A stretch of DNA of 64,000 bases from Streptomyces misionensis (GCF_900104815.1 NZ_FNTD01000004.1:6385001-6449000); one strand, 5' to 3'; counted from the stretch's first letter, positions 1 to 9,726 are shown. Made by a program: numbers and translations. The notes: generated from the sequence alone by a model not told the origin.

Positions 1-1
1 C

Positions 2-928
2 GGCGGGAAGCGGGCCGAGGACGCCCGCAAGGCCGCCGTGGCCCAGGGCAGGGCGGCGGTGAACACGCCCCGCTGGACCTTCGCGATGATCACGCACTCG
101 GGGGACGGCGACACCTTCTGGGACATCGTGCAGAGCGGTGCCAAGCAGGCCGCCGTCAAGGACAACATCAACTTCCTCTACTCGCACGACGACGACGCGC
201 AGCAGCAGGCCCAGCTGGTGGACGCGGCGGTCGACAAGAAGGTCGACGGGATCATCGTCACCCTCGCCAAGCCGGACGCCATGAAGGCGTCGGTCGAGCG
301 CGCCGAGAGGGCCGGCATCCCGGTGATCACGGTCAACTCCGGCTCCGAGCAGTCCAAGGCCTTCGGCGCGCTGACCCACATCGGCCAGGACGAGACCATC
401 GCCGGCGAGGCGGTGGGCGACGAGCTGAACAAGCGGGGCAAGAAGAAGGCCCTGTGCGTGCTGCACGAGCAGGGCAACGTCGGTCACGAGCAGCGCTGCG
501 ACGGCGTCGCCAAGACCTTCCACGGCACCACGCAGAAGCTCTACGTCAACGGCACCAACATGCCGGACGTGCAGTCCGCCATCGAGGCCAAGCTCCAGGC
601 CGACAAGTCCGTGGACGCGGTCGTCACCCTCGGCGCGCCGTACGCGGACACCGCGGTGAAGGCCAAGGGCGACGCGGGCAGCAAGGCCGAGGTGGACACC
701 TTCGACCTCAACGCCCAGGTCGCGGCCTCCCTGAAGAACGGCACGCTGGGCTTCGCCGTGGACCAGCAGCCGTACCTCCAGGGCTACGAGGCGGTCGACC
801 TGCTGTGGGCCTACAAGTACAACGGCGACGTCCTCGGCGGCGGCAAGCCGGTGCTGACCGGCCCGCAGATCATCACCAAGGACCAGGCGGCCACGCTGGC
901 GGCGTACACCGAGCGGGGCACCCGATGA
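2..928 (+). CDS. Sugar ABC transporter substrate-binding protein (5' end outside window)
   Basis: The frame is open from the first bases, so the signal peptide and N-terminus lie upstream of the window. What remains (309 residues) has the two-lobed periplasmic-binding-protein type I fold of the ribose/fructose/inositol family: a strand leading into a conserved Asp-containing loop (GDTFWDIV), an IDGIIVTL-like strand followed by Ala-Lys-Pro, and a GIPVITVNSG strand near the hinge. It should capture a monosaccharide outside the membrane and deliver it to the permease encoded next. The stop overlaps the permease start (ATGA), so the two genes are translationally coupled. The exact sugar cannot be read from the sequence; fructose is a guess from the gene order shared with frcBCAK. 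Confidence 0.9.
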   Translation, partial: GGKRAEDARKAAVAQGRAAVNTPRWTFAMITHSGDGDTFWDIVQSGAKQAAVKDNINFLYSHDDDAQQQAQLVDAAVDKKVDGIIVTLAKPDAMKASVERAERAGIPVITVNSGSEQSKAFGALTHIGQDETIAGEAVGDELNKRGKKKALCVLHEQGNVGHEQRCDGVAKTFHGTTQKLYVNGTNMPDVQSAIEAKLQADKSVDAVVTLGAPYADTAVKAKGDAGSKAEVDTFDLNAQVAASLKNGTLGFAVDQQPYLQGYEAVDLLWAYKYNGDVLGGGKPVLTGPQIITKDQAATLAAYTERGTR

Positions 929-1980
929 GCGCGACCGCCGAACGCAAGACCGATGAACAAGTGGCCGACGAAAGGATCCTTCGGACCTCTCCGCTGAAGA
1001 AGCTCCTCGCCCGCCCCGAACTGGGCTCGGTCGTCGGCGCCCTCGCCGTCTTCGTGTTCTTCGCCTTCGTCGCCGACGGCTTCCTGCGCGCCTCCAGCCT
1101 CAGCACCGTCCTGTACGCCTCCTCGACCATCGGGATCATGGCCGTACCGGTGGCCCTCCTGATGATCGGCGGCGAGTTCGACCTGTCGGCGGGCGTCATG
1201 GTGACCTCCGCGGCGCTGATCTCCTCGATGTTCAGCTACCAGATGACGGCGAACACCTGGGTCGGCGTCGGCGTGTCGCTCCTCGTCACACTGGCCGTCG
1301 GCGCCTTCAACGGCTTCATGCTCACCCGCACCAAGCTGCCCAGCTTCATCATCACCCTGGGCACCTTCCTGATGCTGTGCGGCATGAACCTGGGCTTCAC
1401 CAAGCTGATCGACGGCACGGTCTCCACCAAGACCATCGCCGACATGGAGGGCTTCTCCAGCGCCCGCGCCGTCTTCGCCTCCACGGTCACCGTCGGCGGG
1501 GTCGACTTCAAGATCACCATCCTGTGGTGGCTCGCCCTGGTCGCCCTCGGCTCCTGGATCCTGCTGCGCACCCGCGTCGGCAACTGGATCTTCGCGGTCG
1601 GCGGCAACGAGGACGCGGCCCGCGCGGTCGGCGTCCCGGTGGCCAAGACCAAGATCGGCCTCTACATGGGCGTCGCGTTCGGCGCCTGGATCTCCGGCCA
1701 GCACCTGCTCTTCTCCTTCGACGCCGTCCAGTCCGGCGAGGGCGTCGGCAACGAGCTGATCTACATCATCGCGGCCGTCATCGGCGGCTGCCTGATCACC
1801 GGCGGCTACGGCAGCGCGATCGGCTCCGCCGTGGGCGCCCTGCTGTTCGGCATGACCAGCAAGGGCATCGTCTTCGCCGAGTGGAACCCCGACTGGTTCA
1901 AGTTCTTCCTCGGAGCGATGCTGCTCCTCGCGACCCTGCTCAACGCCTGGGTCCGCAAGCGCGCGGAGGCGACGGCATGA
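925..1980 (+). CDS. Sugar ABC transporter permease (CUT2/BPD_transp_2 family)
   Basis: A 351-residue integral membrane protein of the RbsC/FrcC/XylH family. After about 45 polar residues it shows eight to ten hydrophobic segments. It carries the family signatures GGEFDLSAG in the first third and [13 protein letters not shown] in the cytoplasmic loop that contacts the ATPase. It forms the membrane channel for the sugar bound by the preceding protein. The ATG at 925 overlaps the upstream stop by four bases, and the gene's own stop overlaps the ATPase start in the same way. Longer in-frame readings exist upstream but run through the binding-protein gene. Length is normal for the family. Confidence 0.93.
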   Translation: MSATAERKTDEQVADERILRTSPLKKLLARPELGSVVGALAVFVFFAFVADGFLRASSLSTVLYASSTIGIMAVPVALLMIGGEFDLSAGVMVTSAALISSMFSYQMTANTWVGVGVSLLVTLAVGAFNGFMLTRTKLPSFIITLGTFLMLCGMNLGFTKLIDGTVSTKTIADMEGFSSARAVFASTVTVGGVDFKITILWWLALVALGSWILLRTRVGNWIFAVGGNEDAARAVGVPVAKTKIGLYMGVAFGAWISGQHLLFSFDAVQSGEGVGNELIYIIAAVIGGCLITGGYGSAIGSAVGALLFGMTSKGIVFAEWNPDWFKFFLGAMLLLATLLNAWVRKRAEATA

Positions 1981-2768
1981 CGCAGACCAAGACACCCGCG
2001 GCCCTGGTCGAGCTGACCGACGTCAGCAAGCACTACGGCAACGTCCGCGCCCTGGAGGGCGTGTCCCTCCAGGTGCACGCGGGCGAGATCACCTGCGTCC
2101 TCGGCGACAACGGCGCGGGCAAGTCCACCCTGATCAAGGTGATCGCCGGACTGCACCAGCACGACGGCGGCACGCTGACCGTCGACGGCGAGGAGACCCG
2201 CCTCGCCTCCCCGCGCGACGCGCTGGACCGGGGCATCGCCACCGTCTACCAGGACCTGGCCGTGGTGCCCCTGATGCCGGTCTGGCGCAACTTCTTCCTC
2301 GGCTCCGAGCCCCGCAAGGGCAGCGGCCCCTTCAAGCGCCTCGACACCGGCCTGATGCGCCGCACCACCCGCGAGGCGCTGCTGCGCATGGGCATCGACC
2401 TGCGGGACGTCGACCAGCCCATCGGCACCCTCTCGGGCGGCGAACGCCAGTGCGTGGCCATCGCCCGCGCCGTCCACTTCGGCGCCAAGGTCCTCGTCCT
2501 GGACGAGCCGACCGCGGCCCTGGGCGTGAAGCAGTCCGGCGTCGTCCTCAAGTACGTCGCCGCGGCCCGGGACGAGGGCCTGGGCGTGGTCCTGATCACC
2601 CACAACCCGCACCACGCGTACCTGGTCGGGGACCGGTTCGTGCTGCTGCGCCGGGGCACCATGGTGGGCAATCACACACGCGACGAGATCACCCTCGACG
2701 AACTGACGCGGCAGATGGCGGGCGGCTCCGACCTGGAGGCCCTCCGCCACGAACTGCAACGCAGTTGA
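1977..2768 (+). CDS. Sugar ABC transporter ATP-binding protein, single-domain
   Basis: A 263-residue ABC ATPase with Walker A GDNGAGKS at residues 43-50, the signature LSGGERQ, Walker [11 protein letters not shown] and a switch His in VLITHNPHH. It energises the permease encoded just upstream. CUT2 ATPases such as RbsA or XylG usually contain two fused ABC domains of about 500 residues. This one has a single domain, as in FrcA of rhizobial fructose importers, so it probably works as a homodimer. It starts in an ATGA overlap with the permease. A short GC hairpin follows the stop at 2769-2783. The family call is firm; the substrate is inferred. Confidence 0.93.
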   Translation: MTQTKTPAALVELTDVSKHYGNVRALEGVSLQVHAGEITCVLGDNGAGKSTLIKVIAGLHQHDGGTLTVDGEETRLASPRDALDRGIATVYQDLAVVPLMPVWRNFFLGSEPRKGSGPFKRLDTGLMRRTTREALLRMGIDLRDVDQPIGTLSGGERQCVAIARAVHFGAKVLVLDEPTAALGVKQSGVVLKYVAAARDEGLGVVLITHNPHHAYLVGDRFVLLRRGTMVGNHTRDEITLDELTRQMAGGSDLEALRHELQRS

Positions 2769-2783
2769 CGCCCCCGAGGGGCG
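2769..2783 (+). terminator. Short GC hairpin after the ABC operon
   Basis: Arms CGCCCC and GGGGCG around a 3-base loop directly after the ATPase stop. There is no T-tract. It may attenuate rather than end transcription before the ROK gene 90 bases further on. Confidence 0.35.
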
Positions 2784-2875
2784 CCGCGGTCAACCGGGAG
2801 ACCCCCGGGATCGCCCGCCCCTCGGCCCGGCCCTGTACCGCACCCTTACCGCGGGTGAGGCAGAATCGACCAACG

Positions 2876-4021
2876 ATGAGCACCTACCGCGACCTCACCG
2901 CCCCCATCGGCTCCCGCCGGGCCCCTGTGCTCCGCACGGTCGGGACCAGGGAACGCCGATCCCACCTGACCGCACCCCGGGTGCCCACCGTCGGCATCGA
3001 CATCGGCGGCACCAAGGTCATGGCGGGCGTCGTGGACGCCGACGGCAACATCCTGGAGAAGCTCCGCACGGAGACCCCGGACAAGTCCAAGAGCCCCAAG
3101 GTCGTCGAGGACACCATCGTCGAGCTGGTCCTCGACCTCTCCGACCGGCACGACGTGCACGCGGTGGGCATCGGCGCCGCCGGCTGGGTCGACGCCGACC
3201 GCAACCGCGTCCTGTTCGCCCCCCACCTGTCCTGGCGCAACGAACCGCTGCGCGACCGCCTCAGCGGCCGTCTGTCCGTCCCGGTCCTCGTGGACAACGA
3301 CGCCAACACGGCCGCCTGGGCCGAGTGGCGCTTCGGCGCCGGGCGCGGCGAGGACCACCTGGTGATGATCACGCTGGGCACCGGCATCGGCGGCGCCATC
3401 CTGGAGGACGGCCAGGTCAAGCGCGGCAAGTTCGGCGTGGCCGGCGAGTTCGGCCATATGCAGGTCGTGCCCGGCGGCCACCGCTGCCCGTGCGGCAACC
3501 GCGGCTGCTGGGAGCAGTACAGCTCCGGCAACGCGCTGGTCCGCGAGGCGCGCGAGCTGGCCGCCGCCGACTCGCCGGTCGCCTACGGGATCATCGAGCA
3601 CGTCAAGGGCAACATCGGTGACATCACCGGCCCGATGATCACCGAGCTGGCCCGCGAGGGCGACGCGATGTGCGTGGAACTGCTCCAGGACATCGGCCAG
3701 TGGCTCGGCGTCGGCATCGCCAACCTGGCCGCCGCCCTCGACCCCTCCTGCTTCGTCATCGGCGGCGGCGTCTCGGCCGCCGACGAACTGCTCATCGGCC
3801 CCGCCCGGGAGGCGTTCAAGCGCCAGCTCACCGGCCGCGGCTACCGCCCCGAGGCCCGCATCACCCGCGCCCAGCTCGGCCCCGAGGCCGGCATGGTGGG
3901 CGCCGCCGACCTGGCCCGCCTGGTCGCCCGCCGCTTCCGCCGCGCCAAGCGGCGCCGGGTGGAACGGTACGAGCGCTACGAGCGCTACGCCCAGGCCCGT
4001 CGAGAACGGGACACCGCATGA
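2876..4021 (+). CDS. ROK-family sugar kinase (glucokinase/fructokinase-like)
   Basis: A 381-residue ROK protein. The phosphate-binding DIGGTK motif begins at residue 42, after an N-terminal extension of about 37 residues with no clear winged helix, so it is more likely a kinase than a ROK repressor. The ROK zinc motif is intact: His202 with Cys204, Cys206 and Cys211 in HRCPCGNRGC. The LVDNDANTAA segment supplies the catalytic Asp. It would phosphorylate the sugar brought in by the preceding ABC importer. The C-terminus is rich in Arg and ends with a repeated ERYERYERY segment. The ATG at 2876 is the first that leaves a normal intergenic spacer. The stop overlaps the next gene's start. Confidence 0.88.
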   Translation: MSTYRDLTAPIGSRRAPVLRTVGTRERRSHLTAPRVPTVGIDIGGTKVMAGVVDADGNILEKLRTETPDKSKSPKVVEDTIVELVLDLSDRHDVHAVGIGAAGWVDADRNRVLFAPHLSWRNEPLRDRLSGRLSVPVLVDNDANTAAWAEWRFGAGRGEDHLVMITLGTGIGGAILEDGQVKRGKFGVAGEFGHMQVVPGGHRCPCGNRGCWEQYSSGNALVREARELAAADSPVAYGIIEHVKGNIGDITGPMITELAREGDAMCVELLQDIGQWLGVGIANLAAALDPSCFVIGGGVSAADELLIGPAREAFKRQLTGRGYRPEARITRAQLGPEAGMVGAADLARLVARRFRRAKRRRVERYERYERYAQARRERDTA

Positions 4022-4599
4022 CCACCTCCCTGCCCCGCCAGGCCGCGCCGCCCGGCCCCGCCCGGCGGCCCCCGGAGAACCCCCGCCACAAGGCGAAACG
4101 CCGGGCGCTCACCCTGCTGATCATCGTGCTGCTGATCGGGGTGCCGGCCGGCTATCTGGTGATCTCGGCCAACCAGAGCCGCAACAGCGGCAAGGACAAG
4201 GAGGCCAAGTACTCCGCGACCGGCCTCACCGAGGGCTGGCCGTCGAAGGTGCAGCGCCGCCTCTACCAGGTGAACGTCCCGCACCCCGCCGACCGCGTCG
4301 CCTCCTACGAGACGAACAACTGGAAGACCAGCCGCCTCTACGTGCAGTTCCGCACCAACCAGGCCGGTCTCGACAGCTTCCTGCAGTCCATCGGCTCCCG
4401 CAGGGACGAGCTGGAGAAGGGCGACATCGCCGTCGGCGCCCGCGACCGCAAGGTCAGCGGCTGGGACTTCACCGGCCCCGGCTCCTGGTGGGGCCTCACC
4501 CGCACCCAGAAGAACCCGGCCCCCACCCAGGACGTGGTCGTGAACCTGGCCGACCCGACCTATCCGATGGTGTACGTGGTCTCCCGGACGGTCCCGTAG
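4018..4599 (+). CDS. Small single-pass membrane protein of unknown function
   Basis: A 193-residue protein coupled to the ROK gene by an ATGA overlap. The first 30 residues are Pro/Arg-rich and basic. One transmembrane helix (LLIIVLLIGVPAGYLVI) lies at about residues 35-53. The rest is an extracytoplasmic domain with many aromatic residues (TNNWKTSRLYVQF, SWWGLTRTQ) and no cysteine. Topology should be N-in/C-out. This pattern is common among Streptomyces sugar-kinase neighbours, but I recognise no enzyme motif. A role linked to the kinase or importer is only inferred from the overlap. Confidence 0.75.
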   Translation: MTTSLPRQAAPPGPARRPPENPRHKAKRRALTLLIIVLLIGVPAGYLVISANQSRNSGKDKEAKYSATGLTEGWPSKVQRRLYQVNVPHPADRVASYETNNWKTSRLYVQFRTNQAGLDSFLQSIGSRRDELEKGDIAVGARDRKVSGWDFTGPGSWWGLTRTQKNPAPTQDVVVNLADPTYPMVYVVSRTVP

Positions 4600-4629
4600 C
4601 CGGGCCGCGGACCGGGCGGCCGGGGCCGA

Positions 4630-4652
4630 TTGTCAGACCCCGCCCGTAGAGT
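4630..4652 (+). promoter_or_regulatory. RecA-NDp/PafBC-type promoter before the SNF2 gene
   Basis: TTGTCAGAC at 4630-4638, an 8-base spacer, then TAGAGT at 4647-4652. This matches the actinobacterial DNA-damage promoter pattern (TTGTCRGTG-N8-TANNNT) recognised with PafBC in mycobacteria, including the exact spacer length. It lies 45-67 bases before the chosen helicase start. Function is inferred from the match. Confidence 0.6.
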
Positions 4653-4696
4653 CGGAGACGTCTGATCCGACGTACGGACGGGAGGTGGCGGTACGT

Positions 4697-7534
4697 ATGA
4701 GCGGCACGGCTGCGGTGGCCGAGCCCGCCGAGGGTTCCCGGGACACGGTCCCGGCGCGCCTCGCCTGCGTCTACCTGCCCGCGCCCCTCCCGCGCGAGGG
4801 CCGCCTCGCCTTCTGGGACCCCGCGGGCGACCCGCTGCCCGCCACGGCCGGCGACTCCGGCGAGCTGACGGTCGTACGTCCCCACGGAGCCGGGGTGCGC
4901 CGCAGGCGGGTACCCGCGCTGACCCTCCCGCTCGACCGCGCCCTGCCCCTGCTGGTCCACGCCCGCCGCGACCGCGCCGCCCACCCGGCCACCGCCTGCT
5001 GGGGCGCCGCCGCCCTGCACGCACTGCGGCTGGTCGCCCGCGGCCGCCTGCTGCCCGGCCTCACCCCGAGCGGCCACGACGCCTGGCGCGCCGGCCCGCT
5101 CGAACCCGACGACATCGCCCATCTGCGCGCCATCGCCGCCGCCCTGCCCCCGGAGGGCCACGCCGTGCCCCTGCCCGGCTCCGGGCCGCTGCGGCTGCCC
5201 GAGCCGGAGGCCCTGGTCCGCTCCTTCCTGGACGCGGTCGCCGACACCCTGCCCCGCACCCCGGCGGCCCCGCACGCCGCCGGCCGTCCCTTCGCCGCCC
5301 GCGCACCCCAGGCACTGCCGCACGCGCACGAGTGGGCGGCCGAGGTCGCCGCCGGCATGGACGCGGGCGTACGGATCTCGCTGCGCCTCGACCTGTCCGC
5401 GTACGACACCTTCGACACCGGCGCGAGCGCGGGCGCCCGCGCCGCCGGAGCGGCGATCGTCCAGGTCCACAGCCTCGCCGACCCCACCCTGGTGGCCGAC
5501 GCCGCCGCACTGTGGGCGGGCGAGGCCGACGCGGCCTTCGGACCCCGGGCCCGGGTGGACGCGGCCCTCGCCGTGCGCCGCGCCGCCCGGGTGTGGCCGC
5601 CCCTGGACCGGCTGGCCGAGCAGGACGTGCCCGACGTACTGGCCCTCTCCGAGGAGGAGCTGGGCGATCTGCTCGGCGTCGCGGCCGGCCGGCTCGGCGC
5701 CGCCGGGGTCGCCGTGCACTGGCCCCGGGACCTCGCCCGCGACCTCACCGCCACCGCGGTGGTGCGGCCCGCCCCCGGCTCCGCGACCGACGGCACCGGC
5801 TTCTTCGAGAGCGAGGACCTGCTGCGCTTCCGGTGGCAGCTCGCGCTCGGCGGCGACCCGCTGGACGAGGCCGAGATGGACGCCCTCGCCGAGGCGCACC
5901 GCCCGGTCGTACGACTCCGCGACCGCTGGGTCCTGGTCGACCCGGCCCTCGTCCGCAAGGCCCGCAAGCGCGAGCTCGGCCTGCTCGACCCGGTCGACGC
6001 GCTGTCCGTGGCGCTCACCGGCACCGCCGAGGTCGACGGCGAGACCGTGCCGGCCGTCCCCGCCGGCGCCCTCGCAACCCTGCGCGACCGCCTCACCGCG
6101 GGCCTCGCCCCGGCCACGCCGCCCGCCGAGCTGGCCGCCACCCTGCGCGACTACCAGCTGCGCGGCCTGGCCTGGCTCGACCTGATGACCTCCCTCGGCC
6201 TCGGCGGCTGCCTCGCCGACGACATGGGCCTCGGCAAGACCGTCACCCTCATCGCGCTGCACCTGAAACGGGCCCGCCCCGAACCCACCCTGGTGGTCTG
6301 CCCCGCCTCGCTGCTCGGCAACTGGCAGCGGGAGATCAACCGCTTCGCCCCCGGCGTCCCCGTCCGCCGCTTCCACGGCGCGGACCGCACCCTGGACGGA
6401 CTCGACGGCGGCTTCGTCCTCACCACCTACGGCACCATGCGCTCCGCCGCCGCCCAACTCGCCGACCGGGCCTGGGGAATGGTCGTCGCCGACGAGGCCC
6501 AGCACGTCAAGAACCCCTTCTCGGCCACCGCCAAGGCGCTGCGCACCATCCCGGCCCCCGCGCGCGTGGCGCTCACCGGCACCCCGGTCGAGAACAACCT
6601 CTCCGAGCTGTGGGCTCTGCTCGACTGGACCACCCCCGGACTGCTCGGCCCCCTGAAGTCCTTCCGCGCCCGGCACGCCCGCGCGGTGGAGAACGGCGAG
6701 GACCCGGAGGCCGTGGACCGGCTCGCCCGCCTGGTCCGCCCCTTTCTGCTGCGCCGCAAGAAGTCCGACCCCGGCATCGTCCCCGAACTGCCGCCCAAGA
6801 CCGAGACCGACCACCCGGTCCCGCTCACCCGCGAACAGGCCGCGCTGTACGAGGCGGTGGTGCGCGAGTCGATGCTGGCCATCGAGACCGCCGAGGGGAT
6901 CGCCCGCCGGGGGCTGGTCCTCAAGCTGCTGGGCGCCCTGAAGCAGATCTGCGACCATCCGGCGCTCTACCTCAAGGAGGAGCCGGGCACCGACCGCCTG
7001 CACCACCGCTCGGGCAAACTCGCCCTGCTGGACGAGCTGTTGGACACGGTCCTCGCCGAGGACGGCTCCGCGCTGGTCTTCACCCAGTACGTGGGCATGG
7101 CCCGCCTCATCACCCGTCATCTGTCCGCCCGCGCGATCCCCGTCGACCTGCTGCACGGCGGCACCCCGGTGCCGGAGCGCGAGCGCATGGTCGACCGCTT
7201 CCAGAGCGGCGAGACCCCGGTCCTCGTCCTCTCCCTGAAGGCCGCGGGCACCGGCCTCAACCTCACCCGCGCCGGTCATGTCGTGCACTTCGACCGCTGG
7301 TGGAACCCGGCCGTCGAGGAACAGGCCACCGACCGCGCCTACCGGATCGGCCAGACCCAGCCCGTCCAGGTCCACCGCCTGGTCACCGAGGGCACGGTCG
7401 AGGACCGCATCGCCGAGATGCTCGCCGCGAAGCGGGCGCTGGCCGACGCCGTCCTCGGCTCCGGCGAGAGTGCCCTCACCGAACTGACCGACCGCGAGCT
7501 GTCCGACCTCGTCTCCCTGCGGAGCACCCCATGA
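4697..7534 (+). CDS. SNF2-family DNA-dependent ATPase/helicase
   Basis: A 945-residue SNF2 protein. Residues 1-470 form a divergent N-terminal region with an SNF2-associated domain. The motor follows, with Walker A DDMGLGKT at 508-515, motif II DEAQ at 599-602 and the HVKN context typical of SNF2. The second RecA lobe contains the LHGGTP, AAGTGLNLT and RAYRIGQTQ motifs. It should translocate on duplex DNA to remodel protein-DNA complexes, in repair or replication restart. The ATG at 4697 is chosen because GGAGG lies at 4681-4685 with correct spacing; a GTG at 4685 overlaps that site. The stop overlaps the SWIM gene start, and the promoter looks DNA-damage responsive. Confidence 0.92.
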   Translation: MSGTAAVAEPAEGSRDTVPARLACVYLPAPLPREGRLAFWDPAGDPLPATAGDSGELTVVRPHGAGVRRRRVPALTLPLDRALPLLVHARRDRAAHPATACWGAAALHALRLVARGRLLPGLTPSGHDAWRAGPLEPDDIAHLRAIAAALPPEGHAVPLPGSGPLRLPEPEALVRSFLDAVADTLPRTPAAPHAAGRPFAARAPQALPHAHEWAAEVAAGMDAGVRISLRLDLSAYDTFDTGASAGARAAGAAIVQVHSLADPTLVADAAALWAGEADAAFGPRARVDAALAVRRAARVWPPLDRLAEQDVPDVLALSEEELGDLLGVAAGRLGAAGVAVHWPRDLARDLTATAVVRPAPGSATDGTGFFESEDLLRFRWQLALGGDPLDEAEMDALAEAHRPVVRLRDRWVLVDPALVRKARKRELGLLDPVDALSVALTGTAEVDGETVPAVPAGALATLRDRLTAGLAPATPPAELAATLRDYQLRGLAWLDLMTSLGLGGCLADDMGLGKTVTLIALHLKRARPEPTLVVCPASLLGNWQREINRFAPGVPVRRFHGADRTLDGLDGGFVLTTYGTMRSAAAQLADRAWGMVVADEAQHVKNPFSATAKALRTIPAPARVALTGTPVENNLSELWALLDWTTPGLLGPLKSFRARHARAVENGEDPEAVDRLARLVRPFLLRRKKSDPGIVPELPPKTETDHPVPLTREQAALYEAVVRESMLAIETAEGIARRGLVLKLLGALKQICDHPALYLKEEPGTDRLHHRSGKLALLDELLDTVLAEDGSALVFTQYVGMARLITRHLSARAIPVDLLHGGTPVPERERMVDRFQSGETPVLVLSLKAAGTGLNLTRAGHVVHFDRWWNPAVEEQATDRAYRIGQTQPVQVHRLVTEGTVEDRIAEMLAAKRALADAVLGSGESALTELTDRELSDLVSLRSTP

Positions 7535-9696
7535 CCCCCACCGGCGCCCATCCGGCCGACCTCGCCCGCCAGGCCCTCCGCGAGGCGCGGCGACGGGCGC
7601 GGACGGGCCCCGACGAGCGGGCCGGCGGGGGCGCGGGGGACCGCCCCGCGCCCGGCGCGGAGCCGTACGAGCCTGACGAGCGGGACCCGGAAAGCCGTGG
7701 TGAGGGCCCCGGCGCGGAGCCGAGCCCCGCGGGTGACCCGGCACACGACGGCGGCGCGGGTCCGTGGGACACGGCGGGCCGTGCCGGTGAGCCGGACGGC
7801 GACGACCGCGCGGACCTCGGCGACGCCGGTCCCGGTGGCGTGACCGGAACCGAGGAGGCCGTGCGCCCCGGGGACGGCATCCGTCCGGACGGCGCGGGCT
7901 CCGGTGCGGTTCCTGCGGCGAGGCCCGCCGATGCCGCACGGGCGGCCCTGCGCGCGGCCACCGACAACGGCATGGAGCGCCCGGAGCCGAGGGACGAGGA
8001 CCGCGCGCCGGAACCCGGCCCCCGTCCCGCGGCTCCGGGCCCTGCCGCCGGTCCCCGCCCCCGCCCCGGCGACATCGCCCGGGAGGCGCTGCGGGCCGCG
8101 CGCCGCGAGGCGTCGCGTGCGGAGGCGGAGGCCGGGTCCGGGCGCGCGGGGCAGCGGGGCGCCCGGCGTCCGCCGGGTGCCGCCGCGGCCCGTACCGCCT
8201 CCCCTTCCCCGGCTCCTTCCGACGCCGCCGAGTCCGCCCGGGCCGCCCGCCTCAAGGCCGCGGGCGAGATGCGGCACTTCCTGCGGAACGCCTTCCGGAT
8301 GCCCCCGGAGGCCGATGCCGCACCGGAGGAGGACGCCCCCGCCGAAGCCGCCCCCGCCGAGCCGGTTCCCGCCCCGCCCGAGCCCGGTGCGCCGGCCGCG
8401 GGTGCCGTCCCGCACGTGCCGCCGACCATGGGAACCCCCCACCGGGACGGTGAACTGCGGCGCACCTTCCCGGCGTTCGCGCCCCGGACGGCCGGGGGGG
8501 AGGACGCGGCGTTCGCGGCGACATGGTGGGGCAACGCATGGACGGCGGCGCTGGAGCGGGGCGCGCTGGACGCCAAGCGGGTGGCGCGCGGCCGCGGATA
8601 CGCCGACCAGGGGCACGTGGACGCGATCACCGTGACCCCGGGGCTGGTCCTCGCCTATGTGCGCGGCAGCAGGCCCCGCCCGTACCGGGTCCAGGTGCGG
8701 GTGCGCCCGCTGGCGGAGGAGGAGTGGGAGCGCTTCCTGGACGCGGCCGCCGACCGGCCGGGCCATATCGCCGCCCTGCTGGACAAGGAGCTGCCCCAGT
8801 CGCTCGCGGACTGCGGTGTCCCGCTGCTGCCCGGCCCGGGCGACCTCGTCCCGCGGTGCAGCTGCCCCGACTCGGGCCACCCCTGCAAGCATGCGGCCGC
8901 CCTGTGCTACCAGACGGCGCGGCTGCTCGACGCCGACCCCTTCGTCCTGCTCCTGCTCCGCGGCCGGGGCGAGCGGGAGCTGCTGGACGCGCTGTCCCGG
9001 CGCAACGCGGCCCGCGCGGCCCGCGCCGCCCGGGAGCGGCAGCCCGCGTCGCTGCCCGGCATACGGGCGAGCGAGGCCCTGGCCGCGCGGGCGCTTCCGC
9101 CGCTGCCGCCGCCCCTGCCGGCGCCGGCGCACCCCGAGCAGCCCCCGGCGTACCCCGCGGCGCCCGGCGGCCCCGATCCGTTCGCGCTGGACCAGCTGGC
9201 GACCGACGCCGCCGCCCGTGCGCACGCGCTGCTCGCCACCGGGCGCGATCCGGTCGGCGAGCTGAGCCCCTGGCAGGACGCGGTCCGGCTCGCCGCGGCC
9301 CGTCCCGGTTCGGGCCTGACCGTCACCACGCGCGCGCTGTACGCGACGCTGGCGGCGGCGACCGGCCGTACCCCCGGCGATCTCGCGCGGGCCGTCGCCG
9401 CCTGGCGGCAGGGCGGGGCGGAGGGGCTGGCCGTGCTGGAGGAGCCGTGGGACCCGCCGGCCGGCCGGTTCGACCGGGCGCGCCCGCTGCTGCTCGCCGC
9501 CGACCTGCCCGCGTTCCGGCCCTGGCACAACCGGCTCACGCACCCGCGCGGCCACGTCCAGCTCCGTCTCGGCCGGGACGGCCTGTGGTACGGCTACGAG
9601 TCCGAGCCCGGCCAGGACGACTGGTGGCCGCGGGGCACCCCCGACCTCGATCCGGTCGGCGCGCTCACCGGGCTCGGGACGGCGGACGATTCGTGA
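7531..9696 (+). CDS. SWIM zinc-finger protein, SNF2 partner
   Basis: A 721-residue protein starting in an ATGA overlap with the helicase gene. About the first 290 residues are low-complexity and probably disordered, rich in Ala, Pro, Glu, Gly and Arg, with repeated DAAR(A/E)ALR-type segments. A folded region follows. The SWIM zinc finger is visible as Cys443-x-Cys445-x6-Cys452-x-His454 (CSCPDSGHPCKH). SWIM proteins bind DNA or protein and are often encoded beside SNF2 helicases in bacteria. The likely job is targeting or regulating the helicase. Expression is presumably co-controlled from the upstream damage-type promoter. The composition of the N-terminal half inflates spurious open frames on the other strand. 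Confidence 0.85.
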   Translation: MTPTGAHPADLARQALREARRRARTGPDERAGGGAGDRPAPGAEPYEPDERDPESRGEGPGAEPSPAGDPAHDGGAGPWDTAGRAGEPDGDDRADLGDAGPGGVTGTEEAVRPGDGIRPDGAGSGAVPAARPADAARAALRAATDNGMERPEPRDEDRAPEPGPRPAAPGPAAGPRPRPGDIAREALRAARREASRAEAEAGSGRAGQRGARRPPGAAAARTASPSPAPSDAAESARAARLKAAGEMRHFLRNAFRMPPEADAAPEEDAPAEAAPAEPVPAPPEPGAPAAGAVPHVPPTMGTPHRDGELRRTFPAFAPRTAGGEDAAFAATWWGNAWTAALERGALDAKRVARGRGYADQGHVDAITVTPGLVLAYVRGSRPRPYRVQVRVRPLAEEEWERFLDAAADRPGHIAALLDKELPQSLADCGVPLLPGPGDLVPRCSCPDSGHPCKHAAALCYQTARLLDADPFVLLLLRGRGERELLDALSRRNAARAARAARERQPASLPGIRASEALAARALPPLPPPLPAPAHPEQPPAYPAAPGGPDPFALDQLATDAAARAHALLATGRDPVGELSPWQDAVRLAAARPGSGLTVTTRALYATLAAATGRTPGDLARAVAAWRQGGAEGLAVLEEPWDPPAGRFDRARPLLLAADLPAFRPWHNRLTHPRGHVQLRLGRDGLWYGYESEPGQDDWWPRGTPDLDPVGALTGLGTADDS

Positions 9697-9726
9697 CCGA
9701 CGTCGCATCCGCGCAAGGACGTCGAA

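Noticed and set aside
4496..7939. A 1147-codon open frame on the minus strand
   Set aside because: It is antisense to the SNF2 gene, has no domain and follows the GC-driven stop-free pattern of high-GC DNA.
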